A DNA stretch of 64,000 nt from Modestobacter sp. VKM Ac-2985. Its GTDB lineage: Bacteria; Actinomycetota; Actinomycetes; Mycobacteriales; Geodermatophilaceae. The translations under genes and the position numbers were made by a program. The stretch spans positions 63,060-127,059 of the forward strand of contig NZ_JAPVBI010000003.1 in NCBI RefSeq assembly GCF_026967925.1, written 5' to 3'. Below, piece after piece: positions 51,476 to 62,454 of the stretch (position 1 is its first letter; every line of letters begins with the position of its first letter). Below the pieces are notes generated by a model, which was not told the origin of the DNA, did not search any database, and saw nothing but the letters and a program-made list of their open reading frames with translations.

Positions 51476-52225
51476 TCAGCTCCAGCGGCGGAAGCCGCCC
51501 TCGGCGTCGATGGTCTGGCCGGTGACCGAGCGGGCGTCCGGGCCGGTCAGCCAGGCGACGACGGCGGCCGCCTCGGCTGCGGTGTTCCAGCGACCCCGCG
51601 GCATCAGCCGGCTCACGGTCCCCTGCTCGGCCGGGTCGGCCCAGCCCGTGTCCGTCGGGCCCGGGTTCAGGCAGTTGACGGTGACGTCGACGTCGATCAG
51701 CTCGTCGGCCAGGGACAGCGTCATCTGCTGGATCGCCCCCTTGCTGATCGCGTAGGGCAGCTCCCGGGACATCGGCCCCCGGTGCTGACCGGAGGTGAAC
51801 AGGACGACGGCGCCCGGGCCGGTGGCCGGCTCGTACTGGGCGGCGAAGGCCTGGGTGAGCAGCAGGCTGCCCCGGGTGTTCACCGCGAAGCAGAGGTCGA
51901 CCTCGGCGGCGGTGACCTCGGCCAGCCGGCCGTTGGCGCTGCGGGCGTGCGCGGCGACCAGGGTGGTCAGCGGCCCGACGGCGTCCCGCGCGGCCGCGAC
52001 CAGCTGCGCCGGGGCAGCTGGGTCGGCCAGGTCCGCGACCAGGTGTGGCGGCTCCCCCAGCTCGGCCAGGACGGCGGCCAGGTCGTCGCCGCCCCAGGGC
52101 TGCTCGGCGTCGTGCGGCGCCCACGACTGGACGACGACCCGGTCCCCGCGGTCCAGCAGGCGGCGGGCGACCGCGAAGCCGATGGAGCTGCGGCGACTGA
52201 CGCCGGTGACGAGTGCAGTGCCCAC
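51476..52225 (-). CDS. Short-chain dehydrogenase/reductase
   Basis: A 249-residue SDR. ALVTGVSRRSSIGFAVARRL carries the nucleotide-binding Gly-rich turn (an enoyl-reductase-like GxSRxxSIG version), AHAR replaces NAG, and YAISK is the catalytic Tyr-Lys. The C-terminal VTGQTIDAEGGF is typical. The GTG at 52225 begins right before the fold; the longer frame to 52330 contains unusually AT-rich codons and is disfavoured. Substrate unknown. It lies between DUF3866 and pafA. Confidence 0.82.
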   Translation of the reverse strand: MGTALVTGVSRRSSIGFAVARRLLDRGDRVVVQSWAPHDAEQPWGGDDLAAVLAELGEPPHLVADLADPAAPAQLVAAARDAVGPLTTLVAAHARSANGRLAEVTAAEVDLCFAVNTRGSLLLTQAFAAQYEPATGPGAVVLFTSGQHRGPMSRELPYAISKGAIQQMTLSLADELIDVDVTVNCLNPGPTDTGWADPAEQGTVSRLMPRGRWNTAAEAAAVVAWLTGPDARSVTGQTIDAEGGFRRWS

Positions 52226-52587
52226 TGCGGCAGTCTGCTCGGCGCGTCCGGAGCGGGCGACCCGTTCGTCGGGCCGGAGCTGCCCCGCAGGAGCTGCCTT
52301 GGTCGTCACTGCTGTTGTTCGTCTTCCCATGGTCGAGTCGGCGCTCAGTTGGGGATAACGGTTCATCCGGAGCCATGGGGGCCGGGGTCGGCCCCATTGC
52401 CGTCCCAGACCTCGAACGACGTGGCAGCTCGATCAGGGACCGGCACCGCGAGCCGTCCCGGCGGCTCGCCCTGCGGGCGTGGCCGCAGCGACGGCCGTCG
52501 TCGATCGGGTACCTGCTCCACGTCCGTCCGTGGGGCGCCCTGGCCGGTCCCCGCCACGGCGTGCGGCCGCGGCGGGTGGCTCGCTGC
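52226..52587. other. Intergenic region between the SDR start and the pafA end
   Basis: 362 bp with no supported gene. It contains copy 5 of the dispersed motif and presumably the SDR promoter. Overlapping open frames in this stretch have no recognisable domain. Confidence 0.5.
52348..52363 (+). repeat. Copy 5 of dispersed motif GTTGGGGATAACGG
   Basis: Reads CAGTTGGGGATAACGGTT on the plus strand. It lies between the SDR start and the pafA end, about 930 bp from copy 4. Confidence 0.7.
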
Positions 52588-53946
52588 CTACATGGAGGCG
52601 ATGAGCTTCTCGACCCGCTCGTCGACGGACTTGAACGGGTCCTTGCACAGCACCGTGCGCTGCGCCTGGTCGTTGAGCTTGAGGTGCACCCAGTCGACGG
52701 TGAAGTCGCGGCGCTTGTCCTGGGCGCGGCGGATGAACTCACCGCGCAGCTTGGCCCGGGTGGTCTGCGGGGGGACGTTCTTCGCCTCGAAGATCGCCGG
52801 GTCGTGGGCGACCCGCTCGACCTGGCCGGCCTTCTCCAGCAGGTAGTACAGGCCGCGGTTGCGGCGGATGTCGTGGTAGGCGAGGTCCATCTGGGCGACC
52901 CGCGAGCTGGACAGCGTCAGGTCGCGCTTGGCCATGTACCGGTGGAGCAGCTGGTGCTTGATGGCCCAGTCGATCTCCCGGTCGATCAGCGAGAGGTCAC
53001 CGCTGTCGACGGCCTTCAGCGTGCGCCCCCACAGCTCGAGCATCTGCCGGTGCACCGGGCCGTAGCCCTCGCGGTCGACGAACTCGGCGGCGCGGTCGTG
53101 GTACTCCTGCTGGATCTCCAGGGCAGACATCTCCCGGCCGTTGGCCAGCCGGACCTTGCGCCGACCGGTCAGGTCGTGGCTGATCTCCCGGATGGCCCGG
53201 ATGGGGTTCTCCAGGGTCATGTCCCGCAGCACCACGCCCTGCTCGATCATCCGCAGCACCAGGTCGGTGATGGTGACCTTGAGCAGCGTCGTCGTCTCGC
53301 TCATGTTCGAGTCGCCGACGATGACGTGCAGCCGGCGGTACTTCTCTGCGTCGGCGTGCGGCTCGTCGCGGGTGTTGATGATCGGCCGCGACCGGGTGGT
53401 GGCGCTGGAGACGCCCTCCCAGATGTGCTCGGCTCGCTGGCTGACGCAGTAGACCGCGCCGCGCGGGGTCTGCAGCACCTTGCCCGCGCCGACGACCATC
53501 TGCCGGCTGACCAGGAACGGGATCAGCACGTCGGCCATCCGGCTGAACTCACCGTGCCGGCCGACCAGGTAGTTCTCGTGGCAGCCGTAGCTGTTGCCGG
53601 CCGAGTCGGTGTTGTTCTTGAACAGGTAGATGTCGCCGGTGACGCCCTCTTCGTTGAGGCGCTGCTCGGCGTCGATCAGCAACCCCTCGAGGATCCGCTC
53701 CCCCGCCTTGTCGTGGACGACGAGCTCGGTGACGTCGTCGCACTCGGCGGTGGCGTACTCGGGGTGGCTGCCCACGTCGAGGTACAGCCGGGAGCCGTTG
53801 CGCAGGAAGACGTTCGAGCTACGGCCCCACGAGACCACCCGGCGGAACAGGTAGCGGGCGACCTCGTCAGGTGAGAGGCGGCGCTGCCCCTTGAAGGTGC
53901 ACGTGACGCCGTACTCGGTCTCGATGCCGAAGATCCGTCGCTCCAC
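52588..53946 (-). CDS. pafA: Pup-protein ligase PafA
   Basis: A 452-residue ligase, the same length as the mycobacterial enzyme, that joins the C-terminal glutamate of Pup to lysines of target proteins using [57 protein letters not shown] and [21 protein letters not shown] are diagnostic, and the catalytic Asp/Glu of the glutamine-synthetase-like fold are within them. The GTG at 53946 matches the known N-terminus. It follows prcA with a 59-bp gap. Confidence 0.96.
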   Translation of the reverse strand: MERRIFGIETEYGVTCTFKGQRRLSPDEVARYLFRRVVSWGRSSNVFLRNGSRLYLDVGSHPEYATAECDDVTELVVHDKAGERILEGLLIDAEQRLNEEGVTGDIYLFKNNTDSAGNSYGCHENYLVGRHGEFSRMADVLIPFLVSRQMVVGAGKVLQTPRGAVYCVSQRAEHIWEGVSSATTRSRPIINTRDEPHADAEKYRRLHVIVGDSNMSETTTLLKVTITDLVLRMIEQGVVLRDMTLENPIRAIREISHDLTGRRKVRLANGREMSALEIQQEYHDRAAEFVDREGYGPVHRQMLELWGRTLKAVDSGDLSLIDREIDWAIKHQLLHRYMAKRDLTLSSSRVAQMDLAYHDIRRNRGLYYLLEKAGQVERVAHDPAIFEAKNVPPQTTRAKLRGEFIRRAQDKRRDFTVDWVHLKLNDQAQRTVLCKDPFKSVDERVEKLIASM

Positions 53947-54005
53947 GTCGCCGAGCGTAGGCGTCCGCGGCGCACTCGGCTCGTGTCCCGAGTGCGCCGC
54001 GCCGC

Positions 54006-54923
54006 TCACTGCTCGCGGTCCGGGGTCTCGCCGTCGGTGCCGCCGCCGACGCCGTCCTGCGTGCTGGGCTGGGCGGAGGTCTGCTCGGTGCCGCCGGCGG
54101 TGTCGACGGCTGCCGGGTCGCCCAGACCGGCGGGGGTGCCCGGCGCCGGCGCACTGGGTGCGTGGCCGGTGGGCGCCTCGGCCGGGCTCTCGTCGGGCTC
54201 GGTGGCCGTCTGCTGGTCCGACAGCAGGTTGGCCAGCGCGGCCCCGACGACCCGGCGGAACGCCCGCTTGGGACGCCGCCGGTCGAGGACCGCCACCTCG
54301 AGCTGCTCGGCGGGCAGCTGGTCGTGCGCCCCGCCGTTGGCCGCGGTGACCGGACTGACCGCGGACAGCGCGCGGACGCCGACCCGCAGCGCCTGCTCCA
54401 GGCTCATGCCGGCGGTGTAGTGCTCGCGCAGGTGGTTGCTGACCGCCTCGGCCTGCCCGCCCATGACCACGAAGGACGCCTCGTCGACGATCGACCCGTC
54501 GAAGGTGAGCCGGTAGAGCTGGTCGGAGGCGGAGTCCTCCCCCACCTCGGCCACGCAGAGCTCGACCTCGAAGGGCTTCATCTGCTCGGTGAAGACCGCG
54601 CCGAGGGTCTGCGCGTAGGCGTTGGCGATGACCCGGCCGGTGACGTCGCGCCGGTTGTAGGAGTAGCCACGGACGTCGGCCAGCCGGATGCCGGCCACCC
54701 GCAGGCTCTCGAACTCGGAGTAGCGGCCGACCGCGGCGAACCCGATCCGGTCGTAGAGCTCGCTGACCTTGTGCAGCGTGGCGCTGGGGTTCTCGGCGAT
54801 GAAGAGCACGCCGTCGGCGTAGGTGAGGACGGCGACGCTGCGACCGCGGGAGATGCCCTTGCGGGCGTACTCCGAGCGGTCGCGCATGACCTGCTCGGCC
54901 GAGGCGTAGTACGGCATGGTCAT
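54006..54923 (-). CDS. prcA: 20S proteasome alpha subunit
   Basis: A 305-residue alpha subunit. [36 protein letters not shown] is the gate-forming N-terminus. The core fold ends about residue 230, followed by an unusually long Pro/Thr/Glu/Gln-rich acidic tail. Seven alpha subunits form each outer ring and accept the C-terminus of Mpa. It begins 3 bp after the prcB stop, so it is translationally coupled. Confidence 0.95.
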   Translation of the reverse strand: MTMPYYASAEQVMRDRSEYARKGISRGRSVAVLTYADGVLFIAENPSATLHKVSELYDRIGFAAVGRYSEFESLRVAGIRLADVRGYSYNRRDVTGRVIANAYAQTLGAVFTEQMKPFEVELCVAEVGEDSASDQLYRLTFDGSIVDEASFVVMGGQAEAVSNHLREHYTAGMSLEQALRVGVRALSAVSPVTAANGGAHDQLPAEQLEVAVLDRRRPKRAFRRVVGAALANLLSDQQTATEPDESPAEAPTGHAPSAPAPGTPAGLGDPAAVDTAGGTEQTSAQPSTQDGVGGGTDGETPDREQ

Positions 54924-54926
54924 GGC

Positions 54927-55769
54927 TCAGCCCTGCCCGTCTGCGGCGGAGCGCTCGGCGACGATGGTGGTGGCGATGGTGGCGACCTCGTCGTCCGGGA
55001 GCCGGACGGCGCCCTCGGCGTCGACCCGGTAGACGATCGGGTAGAGCCGGCGCACGGTGTCGGGGCCGCCGGTGGCGGAGTCGTCGTCGGCGGCGTCGTA
55101 GAGCGCCTCGACGAGGGTGCGGGTGGCGGCGTCGGCGGCGAGGCCGGGGCGCCAGGTCTTCTTCAGCGAGTTGCGGGCGAACAGCGAGCCGGAGCCGACC
55201 GAGGCGTAGCCGCGCTCCTCGTAGTTGCCGCCGGTGACGTCGTAGCTGAAGATCCGGCCGGGGCTGACCCCCTCGGCTGCGTCGAGGTCATAGCCGGCGA
55301 ACAGCGGGACGACGGCGAGGCCCTGCATGGCGGCGCCGAGGTTGCCCCGGATCATCGCGGCGAGGCGGTTGGCCTTGCCGTCGAGGGACATCGTCATCCC
55401 CTCGATCTTCTCGTAGTGCTCGAGCTCCACCTGGTAGAGCCGGACCATCTCGATCGCGATGCCCGCGGCGCCGGCGATGCCGATCACCGACCAGGAGTCC
55501 GCGGCGTAGACCTTCTCGATGTCCCGGCTGGAGATCAGGTTGCCCATGGTCGCCCGGCGGTCGCCGCCCATCAGCACCCCGCCGTCGAAGGTGGCGGCGA
55601 CGATCGTGGTGGCGTGCGGGGCCAGGTCAGCCACGGACATCGTCGGGACGGTGCGCCGGCCGGGCAGCAGGTCGGGGGCGGTGGTGCCCAGGAAGTCGGT
55701 GAACGAGGAGCCCACCCGGTCCAGGTACGCGGGCGGGAACCCGCTCCGACCAGCTGACGTCTCGGTCAC
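54927..55769 (-). CDS. prcB: 20S proteasome beta subunit
   Basis: A 280-residue precursor. The propeptide of 53 residues (with [17 protein letters not shown]) is cut before Thr54 in [15 protein letters not shown], exposing the catalytic threonine; the active-site Asp and Lys ([10 protein letters not shown] nearby, then MEIEMV-like [10 protein letters not shown]) follow. It forms the inner rings. It is 111 bp after the endonuclease VII-like gene. Confidence 0.95.
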   Translation of the reverse strand: MTETSAGRSGFPPAYLDRVGSSFTDFLGTTAPDLLPGRRTVPTMSVADLAPHATTIVAATFDGGVLMGGDRRATMGNLISSRDIEKVYAADSWSVIGIAGAAGIAIEMVRLYQVELEHYEKIEGMTMSLDGKANRLAAMIRGNLGAAMQGLAVVPLFAGYDLDAAEGVSPGRIFSYDVTGGNYEERGYASVGSGSLFARNSLKKTWRPGLAADAATRTLVEALYDAADDDSATGGPDTVRRLYPIVYRVDAEGAVRLPDDEVATIATTIVAERSAADGQG

Positions 55770-55880
55770 CCATCCGCCTCTCCTGCCGTCGTCCGACGGC
55801 GGTCCGTGCTGCTGACTCTGCTGCGCCGGGCGGCCGCGGAGCTGCCGGCCGACGCCCCGCCGACCCTACCGGCGGGCCGG

Positions 55881-56516
55881 TCAGCCGGTCGGCCACCACT
55901 GCTGGCCCGGCGGCGGGCCGACCAGCTGGCCGGCGCGGTGCGACTCGACGTACCGGGCGGCCACCCGGAGCAGCGCGGGGTCGTCCCTGAACTGCCCGAG
56001 CCCGCCGTTGCAGTTGAAACACAGCAGCGATCGGACGGCGCCGCTGTCGTGGTCGTGATCGACGTGCGCCGCCGGAGCCTTGGCGCAGATGGCGCAGACG
56101 CCGCCCTGGTCGACCAGCATCAGATCGGCCTCCTCGGCCGAGATGCCGTAGCGCCTGGACAGGTGATAGGTGCGTGAGCCGCCGGCCTTGGCGCGCGACG
56201 CCTTGGAGCGAGCGTTGTGACAAGGTCTGCAATAGGCGTGGTGGCCACTGCTGCTCCTCACGGTGCGCACGAAGTCATCCAGTGGGAGAACCCGTCCGCA
56301 GTCGGGGCACCACTTGTGGCCGTGGGGGACGACCAACTCCTTCGGCGCCTGGCGCTGCACCCGAGGACTTGTGCGCCTGGCCTCCCGACTCCTGAGAGAG
56401 CGTTCAGCCAGGTGCTCCCTGCAGTAGAAGGCGAGCCCGTCACGAGACCGGGCGTTCTTGGAGAAGTCAGCGACCGGCTTGTGACATTTACAATCCCGAC
56501 AGAACTTCGTGTCCAT
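55881..56516 (-). CDS. Endonuclease VII-like HNH protein with zinc-finger N-terminus
   Basis: A 211-residue protein between pup and prcB. Cys pairs FCRDCKCHKPVADF and FYCREHL, then WCPDCGRVLPLDDF and YCRPCHN, form two treble-clef-like zinc fingers. The C-terminal domain matches recombination endonuclease VII: GGVCAICAKAPAAHVDHDHDSGAVRSLLCFNCNGGLGQFRDDP, with the HxDHDH metal triad and zinc CxxC pairs. A gene of this type is often found at this place in actinobacterial proteasome loci, but the link to pupylation is not known. It starts 22 bp after the pup stop. Confidence 0.88.
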   Translation of the reverse strand: MDTKFCRDCKCHKPVADFSKNARSRDGLAFYCREHLAERSLRSREARRTSPRVQRQAPKELVVPHGHKWCPDCGRVLPLDDFVRTVRSSSGHHAYCRPCHNARSKASRAKAGGSRTYHLSRRYGISAEEADLMLVDQGGVCAICAKAPAAHVDHDHDSGAVRSLLCFNCNGGLGQFRDDPALLRVAARYVESHRAGQLVGPPPGQQWWPTG

Positions 56517-56537
56517 CTGCGTTTTGTACGAAGTTAT

Positions 56538-56747
56538 TCACTGGCCCCCTTTTTGCACGTAGCTCCTCACAAATTCCTCTGCATTTTCCTCGAGAACGCC
56601 GTCGATCTCGTCGAGGATGGAGTCGACGTCGTCGGTCATCTCCTGGCGCCGCTCGGCGGCCTCGGCGTCGACCGACGCCTCGACCTCCTCGGTCTCCTCG
56701 CGCGTGCGCGTCGCCTTCTGCTGCCCGCCGGTGTCCCTCGTGGCCAT
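56538..56747 (-). CDS. pup: Prokaryotic ubiquitin-like protein Pup
   Basis: A 69-residue mostly disordered protein ending in VQKGGQ. The Mpa-binding helix DVDSILDEIDGVLEENAEEFVRSYVQ is conserved. The final Gln must be deamidated by Dop before ligation. A GGAGGGTGAG ribosome site precedes the ATG at 56747; the longer frame to 56822 has no homology. It precedes prcB and follows dop. Confidence 0.97.
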   Translation of the reverse strand: MATRDTGGQQKATRTREETEEVEASVDAEAAERRQEMTDDVDSILDEIDGVLEENAEEFVRSYVQKGGQ

Positions 56748-56843
56748 CTCACCCTCCAGAGCTCGCTGCTGGGTCGTGCTGAGGCAGAAGCTACCCGCGC
56801 CGTGTGACAGTCCGCCGCCCACGCGGACCCGTGCCGCGGGTGG

Positions 56844-58349
56844 TCAGCGGGCGGTGATCCGGTCGACCAGCTCGGCGGCGGTCGAGGTGGAGTCGAAGAG
56901 CGCGCCGACGTGCTCCCGGGTGCCCCGCAGCGGCTCCATGGTCGGGATGCGCACCAGGTTCTCCCGGCCGACGTCGAAGACCACCGAGTCCCACGACGCC
57001 GCGGCGACCTGACCCGGGTAGCGGCGCAGGCACTCGCCGCGGAAGTAGGCCCGGGTGTCCGACGGGGGGCGGGTCATCGCCTCGGTCACCTCGGCGTCGG
57101 TGAGCAGCCGCTGCATCGAGCCGCGGGCCACCAGCCGGTGGTAGAGCCCCTTGTCCGGGCGGACGTCGGAGTACTGCAGGTCGACCAGCTTGAGCCGGGC
57201 GTCGCCCCAGCTGAGGCCGTCGCGCTGCCGGTACCCCTCCAGCAGCCGGAGCTTGGCCGGCCAGTCCAGCCGGTCGGCCAGCCGCATCGGGTCGACGGCG
57301 AGGTCGTCGAGCACCTCGGCCCACCGGGCCAGCACGTCGGCGGTCTGCTCGTCGTCGTCCCCGTTGTCGGCCACGAACTTCTGCGCCTGGGACAGGTACT
57401 CCCGCTGCACCTCGATCGCGGTCAGCCGGCGGCCGTCGCGCAGCCGCACGCGGTGGGTCAGCGACGGGTCGTGGCTGATCGCCTGCAGGGCCTCGACGGG
57501 CTCCTCGATGGTGAGGTCCTGGCTGAGCGCCTTCGCCTCGATCATGGCCAGCACGAGCGACGTCGTCCCGACCTTGAGGTAGGTCGACAGCTCGGCGAGG
57601 TTCGCGTCGCCGATGATCACGTGCAGCCGGCGGTAGTCGTCGGGGTTGGCGTGCGGCTCGTCCCGGGTGTTGATGATCGGCCGCTTGAGCGTCGTCTCCA
57701 GGCCCACCTCGACCTCGAAGAAGTCGGCGCGCTGGGACAGCTGGAAGCCGTCGGTGCGGCCCTCGGGGCCGATCCCCACCCGGCCGGCGCCGGCGAACAC
57801 CTGGCGGGTCACGAAGAACGGGATCAGTCCGCGGATGATGTCGATGAACGGCGTCGACCGGCTCATCAGGTAGTTCTCGTGCGCCCCGTAGGAGGCGCCC
57901 TTGCCGTCGGTGTTGTTCTTGTACAGCTGGATGGGATGGGTGCCGGGCACCCGAGCGGCGCGCCGCGCCGCCTCGGCCATCACCTGCTCCCCCGCCTTGT
58001 CCCACAGCACGATGTCGCGCGGGCTGGTGACCTCCGGCGTGGAGTACTCCGGGTGGGCGTGGTCGACGTAGAGCCGGGCCCCATTGGTGAGGATGACGTT
58101 GGCCATCCCCGAGTCGTCGTCCAGGTCGTTGTGGTCCAGCGCCTGCGCCGGGGACAGGTCGAAGCCGCGGGCGTCACGCAGCGGCGACTCCTCCTCGAAG
58201 TCCCAGCGCGGCCGGCGCGGCGTCGGCGCCTCGGCCACGGCCCAGGCGTTCACCACCTGGCTCGACAGCGTCGTCGGGTTCGCCCCTGGCTGCCCCGGCA
58301 CCGAGATGCCGTACTCGAGCTCCGTGCCCATCACCCGTCGCACGCTCAT
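56844..58349 (-). CDS. dop: Depupylase/deamidase Dop
   Basis: A 501-residue homologue of Paf[24 protein letters not shown] is the Dop N-terminus, [24 protein letters not shown] and [24 protein letters not shown] follow, with the Dop-specific loop after residue 35. It deamidates Pup-GGQ to Pup-GGE and removes Pup from substrates. The ATG at 58349 lies 7 nt after a TAACCT -10, predicting a leaderless mRNA with its own start after the mpa terminator. Confidence 0.96.
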   Translation of the reverse strand: MSVRRVMGTELEYGISVPGQPGANPTTLSSQVVNAWAVAEAPTPRRPRWDFEEESPLRDARGFDLSPAQALDHNDLDDDSGMANVILTNGARLYVDHAHPEYSTPEVTSPRDIVLWDKAGEQVMAEAARRAARVPGTHPIQLYKNNTDGKGASYGAHENYLMSRSTPFIDIIRGLIPFFVTRQVFAGAGRVGIGPEGRTDGFQLSQRADFFEVEVGLETTLKRPIINTRDEPHANPDDYRRLHVIIGDANLAELSTYLKVGTTSLVLAMIEAKALSQDLTIEEPVEALQAISHDPSLTHRVRLRDGRRLTAIEVQREYLSQAQKFVADNGDDDEQTADVLARWAEVLDDLAVDPMRLADRLDWPAKLRLLEGYRQRDGLSWGDARLKLVDLQYSDVRPDKGLYHRLVARGSMQRLLTDAEVTEAMTRPPSDTRAYFRGECLRRYPGQVAAASWDSVVFDVGRENLVRIPTMEPLRGTREHVGALFDSTSTAAELVDRITAR

Positions 58350-58356
58350 GCGCCTC

Positions 58357-58362
58357 AGGTTA
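58357..58362 (-). promoter_or_regulatory. Leaderless-type -10 element (TAACCT) of dop
   Basis: On the minus strand TAACCT ends 7 nt before the ATG at 58349. Together with the hairpin at 58394-58448 it implies dop-pup-prcBA has its own promoter. Confidence 0.55.
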
Positions 58363-58393
58363 GGTGGCCGAGCGGAACAGCCGGTGGGCGGCG

Positions 58394-58448
58394 CCTGGAC
58401 GCCGACCGGCCCCTGCCGCAGCACAACAGGGGCCGGTCGCCGTCCAGG
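58394..58448. terminator. 22-bp hairpin between mpa and dop
   Basis: Bases 58394-58415 pair with 58427-58448 with one C-C mismatch around an 11-nt loop; the stem includes CGACCGGCCCCTG. It begins 5 bp beyond the mpa stop. Confidence 0.85.
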
Positions 58449-58453
58449 TGTGG

Positions 58454-60244
58454 CTACAGGTACTGACCGGTGTTGGTCGCGGTGTCGATCGCGCGGCCGC
58501 TGTCGGCGCCCTTGCCGCTGATGAGCGTGCGGATGTAGACGATCCGCTCGCCCTTCTTGCCCGAGATCCGCGCCCAGTCGTCGGGGTTGGTCGTGTTGGG
58601 CAGGTCCTCGTTCTCCTTGAACTCGTCGACGCAGGCGTTCATCAGGTGCCCGACCCGCAGGCCGCCGACGCCGGTCTCCAGGCGGTCCTTGATCGCCATC
58701 TTTTTCGCCCGGTCGACGATGTTCTGCAGCATCGCCCCGGAGTTGAAGTCCTTGAAGTACAGGACCTCCTTGTCACCGTTGGCGTAGGTGACCTCCAGGA
58801 AGCGGTTCTCCTCCGTCTCGGTGTACATCCGCTCGACGGTGCTCTGGATCATCCCGGCGATGGTCGCCTCGCGGCTGCCGCCGTGCTCGGCCAGGTCGTC
58901 GGCGTGGATGGGCAGCGTCGTCGTCAGGTACTTGGTGAAGATGTCCCGCGCGGCCTCGGCGTCCGGCCGCTCGATCTTGATCTTCACGTCCAGCCGGCCC
59001 GGGCGGAGGATCGCCGGGTCGATCATGTCCTCGCGGTTGGAGGCGCCGATGACGATGACGTTCTCCAGCCCTTCCACGCCGTCGATCTCGCTGAGCAGCT
59101 GGGGCACGATCGTGCTCTCGACGTCGGAGGAGACCCCCGACCCGCGGGTGCGGAAGATCGAGTCCATCTCGTCGAAGAAGACGATGACCGGCGTGCCCTC
59201 GCTGGCCTTCTCCCGGGCCCGCTGGAACACCAGCCGGATGTGCCGCTCGGTCTCCCCCACGTACTTGTTCAGCAGCTCGGGGCCCTTGATGTTGAGGAAG
59301 AACGACTTCCCCTGGCTCCGGTCGGAGTCGCCGTTGAGCTCGGCGACCTTCTTGGCCAGCGAGTTGGCCACCGCCTTGGCGATCAGCGTCTTCCCGCAGC
59401 CGGGCGGGCCGTACAGCAGGATGCCCTTCGGCGGCCGCAGCTCGTACTCGCGGAACAGGTCGGCGTGCAGGAACGGCAGCTCGACGGCGTCCCGGATCTG
59501 CTCGATCTGCCGGGAGAGCCCACCGATGTCGGAGTAGTCGATGTCGGGGACCTCTTCGAGGATGAGCTCCTCGACCTCGCTCTTCGGGATCCGCTCGTAG
59601 ACGTAGCCCGAGCGGGACTCCAGCAGCAGGGAGTCACCGCTGCGCAGCGGCTGCCCCTCCAGCGAGTCGGCGAGGTGGACCACCCGCTCCTCGTCGGTGT
59701 GCCCGATGACCAGGGCGCGGCGCGGGAACCCGGGCACGGGCTCCAGCAGCTCCTTGAGCATCACCACGTCACCGGCGCGCTCGAACCCGCGGGCGGCGAC
59801 GACGTTCATCGCCTCGTTGAGCATGACCTCCTGGCCGTGCTGCAGCTCGGTGACCTCGACGGCCGGCGACACCGACACCCGCAGCTTGCGGCCGCTGGTG
59901 AACACGTCGACGGTGCCGTCCTCGAACCGCTCCAGGAAGACGCCGTAGCCGGACGGGGGCTGCCCCAGCCGCTCGACCTCCTCCTTGAGCGTGACCAGCT
60001 GCTCGCGCGCGTCGCGCAGCGTGCCGGCCAGCTTGTCGTTGCGCTCGGAGAGGAAGGCCGCGCGGCCCTCCGCCTCGGCGAGCCGTTCCTCCAGCGCGCG
60101 CACCTGGCGCGGGCTGTCGGTGACCTTCCGTCGAAGGAGGCCGATCTCCTCCTCGAGATAGGAGATCTGCTTGACCAGGGAGGCGACGTCACGCTCACGC
60201 CGCGCTCGGAACTCGTCGGGGCCAGTGCCAGTACCGGGGCCCAT
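58454..60244 (-). CDS. mpa: Proteasome-associated ATPase Mpa/ARC
   Basis: A 596-residue AAA ATPase. The N-terminal coiled coil (residues 15-80) captures Pup, two OB folds follow, then the AAA domain with Walker A GPPGCGKT, Walker [11 protein letters not shown], and the second region of homology. The C-terminal GQYL motif with its penultimate Tyr docks on the alpha ring. The ATG at 60244 has GGAGGTG 6 nt upstream; the frame upstream is not coding. It is separated from dop by a terminator and leads downstream of trmI. Confidence 0.96.
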   Translation of the reverse strand: MGPGTGTGPDEFRARRERDVASLVKQISYLEEEIGLLRRKVTDSPRQVRALEERLAEAEGRAAFLSERNDKLAGTLRDAREQLVTLKEEVERLGQPPSGYGVFLERFEDGTVDVFTSGRKLRVSVSPAVEVTELQHGQEVMLNEAMNVVAARGFERAGDVVMLKELLEPVPGFPRRALVIGHTDEERVVHLADSLEGQPLRSGDSLLLESRSGYVYERIPKSEVEELILEEVPDIDYSDIGGLSRQIEQIRDAVELPFLHADLFREYELRPPKGILLYGPPGCGKTLIAKAVANSLAKKVAELNGDSDRSQGKSFFLNIKGPELLNKYVGETERHIRLVFQRAREKASEGTPVIVFFDEMDSIFRTRGSGVSSDVESTIVPQLLSEIDGVEGLENVIVIGASNREDMIDPAILRPGRLDVKIKIERPDAEAARDIFTKYLTTTLPIHADDLAEHGGSREATIAGMIQSTVERMYTETEENRFLEVTYANGDKEVLYFKDFNSGAMLQNIVDRAKKMAIKDRLETGVGGLRVGHLMNACVDEFKENEDLPNTTNPDDWARISGKKGERIVYIRTLISGKGADSGRAIDTATNTGQYL

Positions 60245-60282
60245 CGCGCACCTCCACACACATCGGGGGGAGCCAGGACGCC

Positions 60283-60290
60283 AATCTATA
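60283..60290 (-). promoter_or_regulatory. Candidate -10 (TATAGATT) of mpa
   Basis: On the minus strand TATAGATT lies about 40 bp upstream of the mpa ATG, leaving a short leader with a ribosome site. No strong -35 is seen 17 bp further. Confidence 0.45.
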
Positions 60291-60387
60291 CACGCGGGAG
60301 CTGACGGCGCCGCACGCTCGGAACGGGTGCGCGCGGTGCGCCCGGACGTCATCCTCCCGACACGTGCCGGCCGCATCGGCCGAGGCG

Positions 60388-61411
<1,024 letters not shown>

Positions 61412-61418
61412 CGGACCC

Positions 61419-62381
61419 ATGACGGCCACCCTGGACACCGGCCTGCCGGGCGGAGCGGGCACGGCGGAGTCAGCATCGGCGGGGTCAGCAACGGCGGAGC
61501 GCACGACGGCCGCGGACTCCGCCCCTCGCCGCCCGTCCCTGTCGCCCTCCCGGGCCGCCGACTTCAAGTCCTGCCCGCTGCTGTACCGCTTCCGCACCAT
61601 CGACCGGCTGCCCGAGAAGAAGTCCCGGGCCGCGGTCCGGGGCACCCTGGTGCACACGGTGCTGGAGAAGCTCTACGACCTGCCCGCCGCCGAGCGCACC
61701 GTCGCGGCCGCCCAGACGCTGGTCGCGCCGGCTTGGGACGAGCTGCGCGAGGAGCCGGGCGTCGCCGAGCTGTTCGCGCCCGCAGCAGAGGGCCAGCCGG
61801 CGGAGAAGGAGAGCCTGGAGGCCTGGCTCGCGTCGGCCGGTCAGCTGGTGGAGACCTACTTCCGGCTCGAGGACCCGACCCGCATCCAGCCGCACGGCCG
61901 CGAGGAGCTGGTCGAGGTCACGCTGCCCGACGGGCTGCTGCTCCGCGGCTACGTCGACCGGCTGGACGTCGCCCCGACCGGTGCGCTGCGGGTGGTCGAC
62001 TACAAGACCGGCGGGATGCCGCGGGAGGCCTTCGAGGCCAAGGCGCTGTTCCAGATGAAGTTCTACGCGCTGGTGCTGTGGCGCACCCGGGGCGTGGTCG
62101 CCGCCCAGCTCAAGCTGCTGTACCTCAAGGACGGCGACGCGCTCACCTACGCCCCCGACGAGGCGGAGCTGCTGCGGTTCGAGCGCACCCTGCAGGCCAT
62201 CTGGGCCGCCATCGAGCGCGCGGTCGCGACCGGTGACTTCCGGGCCAACAAGAGCCGGCTGTGCAGCTGGTGCGACCACCAGGCCCGCTGCCCGGCCTTC
62301 GGTGGCACTCCCCCGCCCTTCCCGGCCGAGGCTGCAGCCGCCGCGGGCTGGCGCACGACCCTGCCGCTCACCAGCGACTGA
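61419..62381 (+). CDS. RecB-family PD-(D/E)XK exonuclease with iron-sulfur cluster
   Basis: A 320-residue nuclease of the Cas4/AddB-like family. His79 in [16 protein letters not shown], the catalytic VDYKTGG, and four cysteines for a [4Fe-4S] staple: Cys52 ([10 protein letters not shown]) and Cys282, Cys285, Cys291 ([11 protein letters not shown]). The first 40 residues are a low-complexity Ala/Thr tail. It should process DNA ends in repair. The PafBC-type promoter upstream places it in the DNA damage response. Confidence 0.9.
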   Translation: MTATLDTGLPGGAGTAESASAGSATAERTTAADSAPRRPSLSPSRAADFKSCPLLYRFRTIDRLPEKKSRAAVRGTLVHTVLEKLYDLPAAERTVAAAQTLVAPAWDELREEPGVAELFAPAAEGQPAEKESLEAWLASAGQLVETYFRLEDPTRIQPHGREELVEVTLPDGLLLRGYVDRLDVAPTGALRVVDYKTGGMPREAFEAKALFQMKFYALVLWRTRGVVAAQLKLLYLKDGDALTYAPDEAELLRFERTLQAIWAAIERAVATGDFRANKSRLCSWCDHQARCPAFGGTPPPFPAEAAAAAGWRTTLPLTSD

Positions 62382-62454
62382 CCGCGCGTCCCGGCTCGAC
62401 CGGCCATGCTCGGTCCAGTCGCTGTAACGACGCGGCCGGAGGCGTCGGCCCAGG

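Noticed and set aside
4233..52363. Dispersed motif as a KOPS or DnaA-box cluster
   Set aside because: KOPS-like sequences are G-rich toward dif, while here the G-rich strand points away. The DnaA-box likeness is one mismatch off and the copies are spread over 48 kb.
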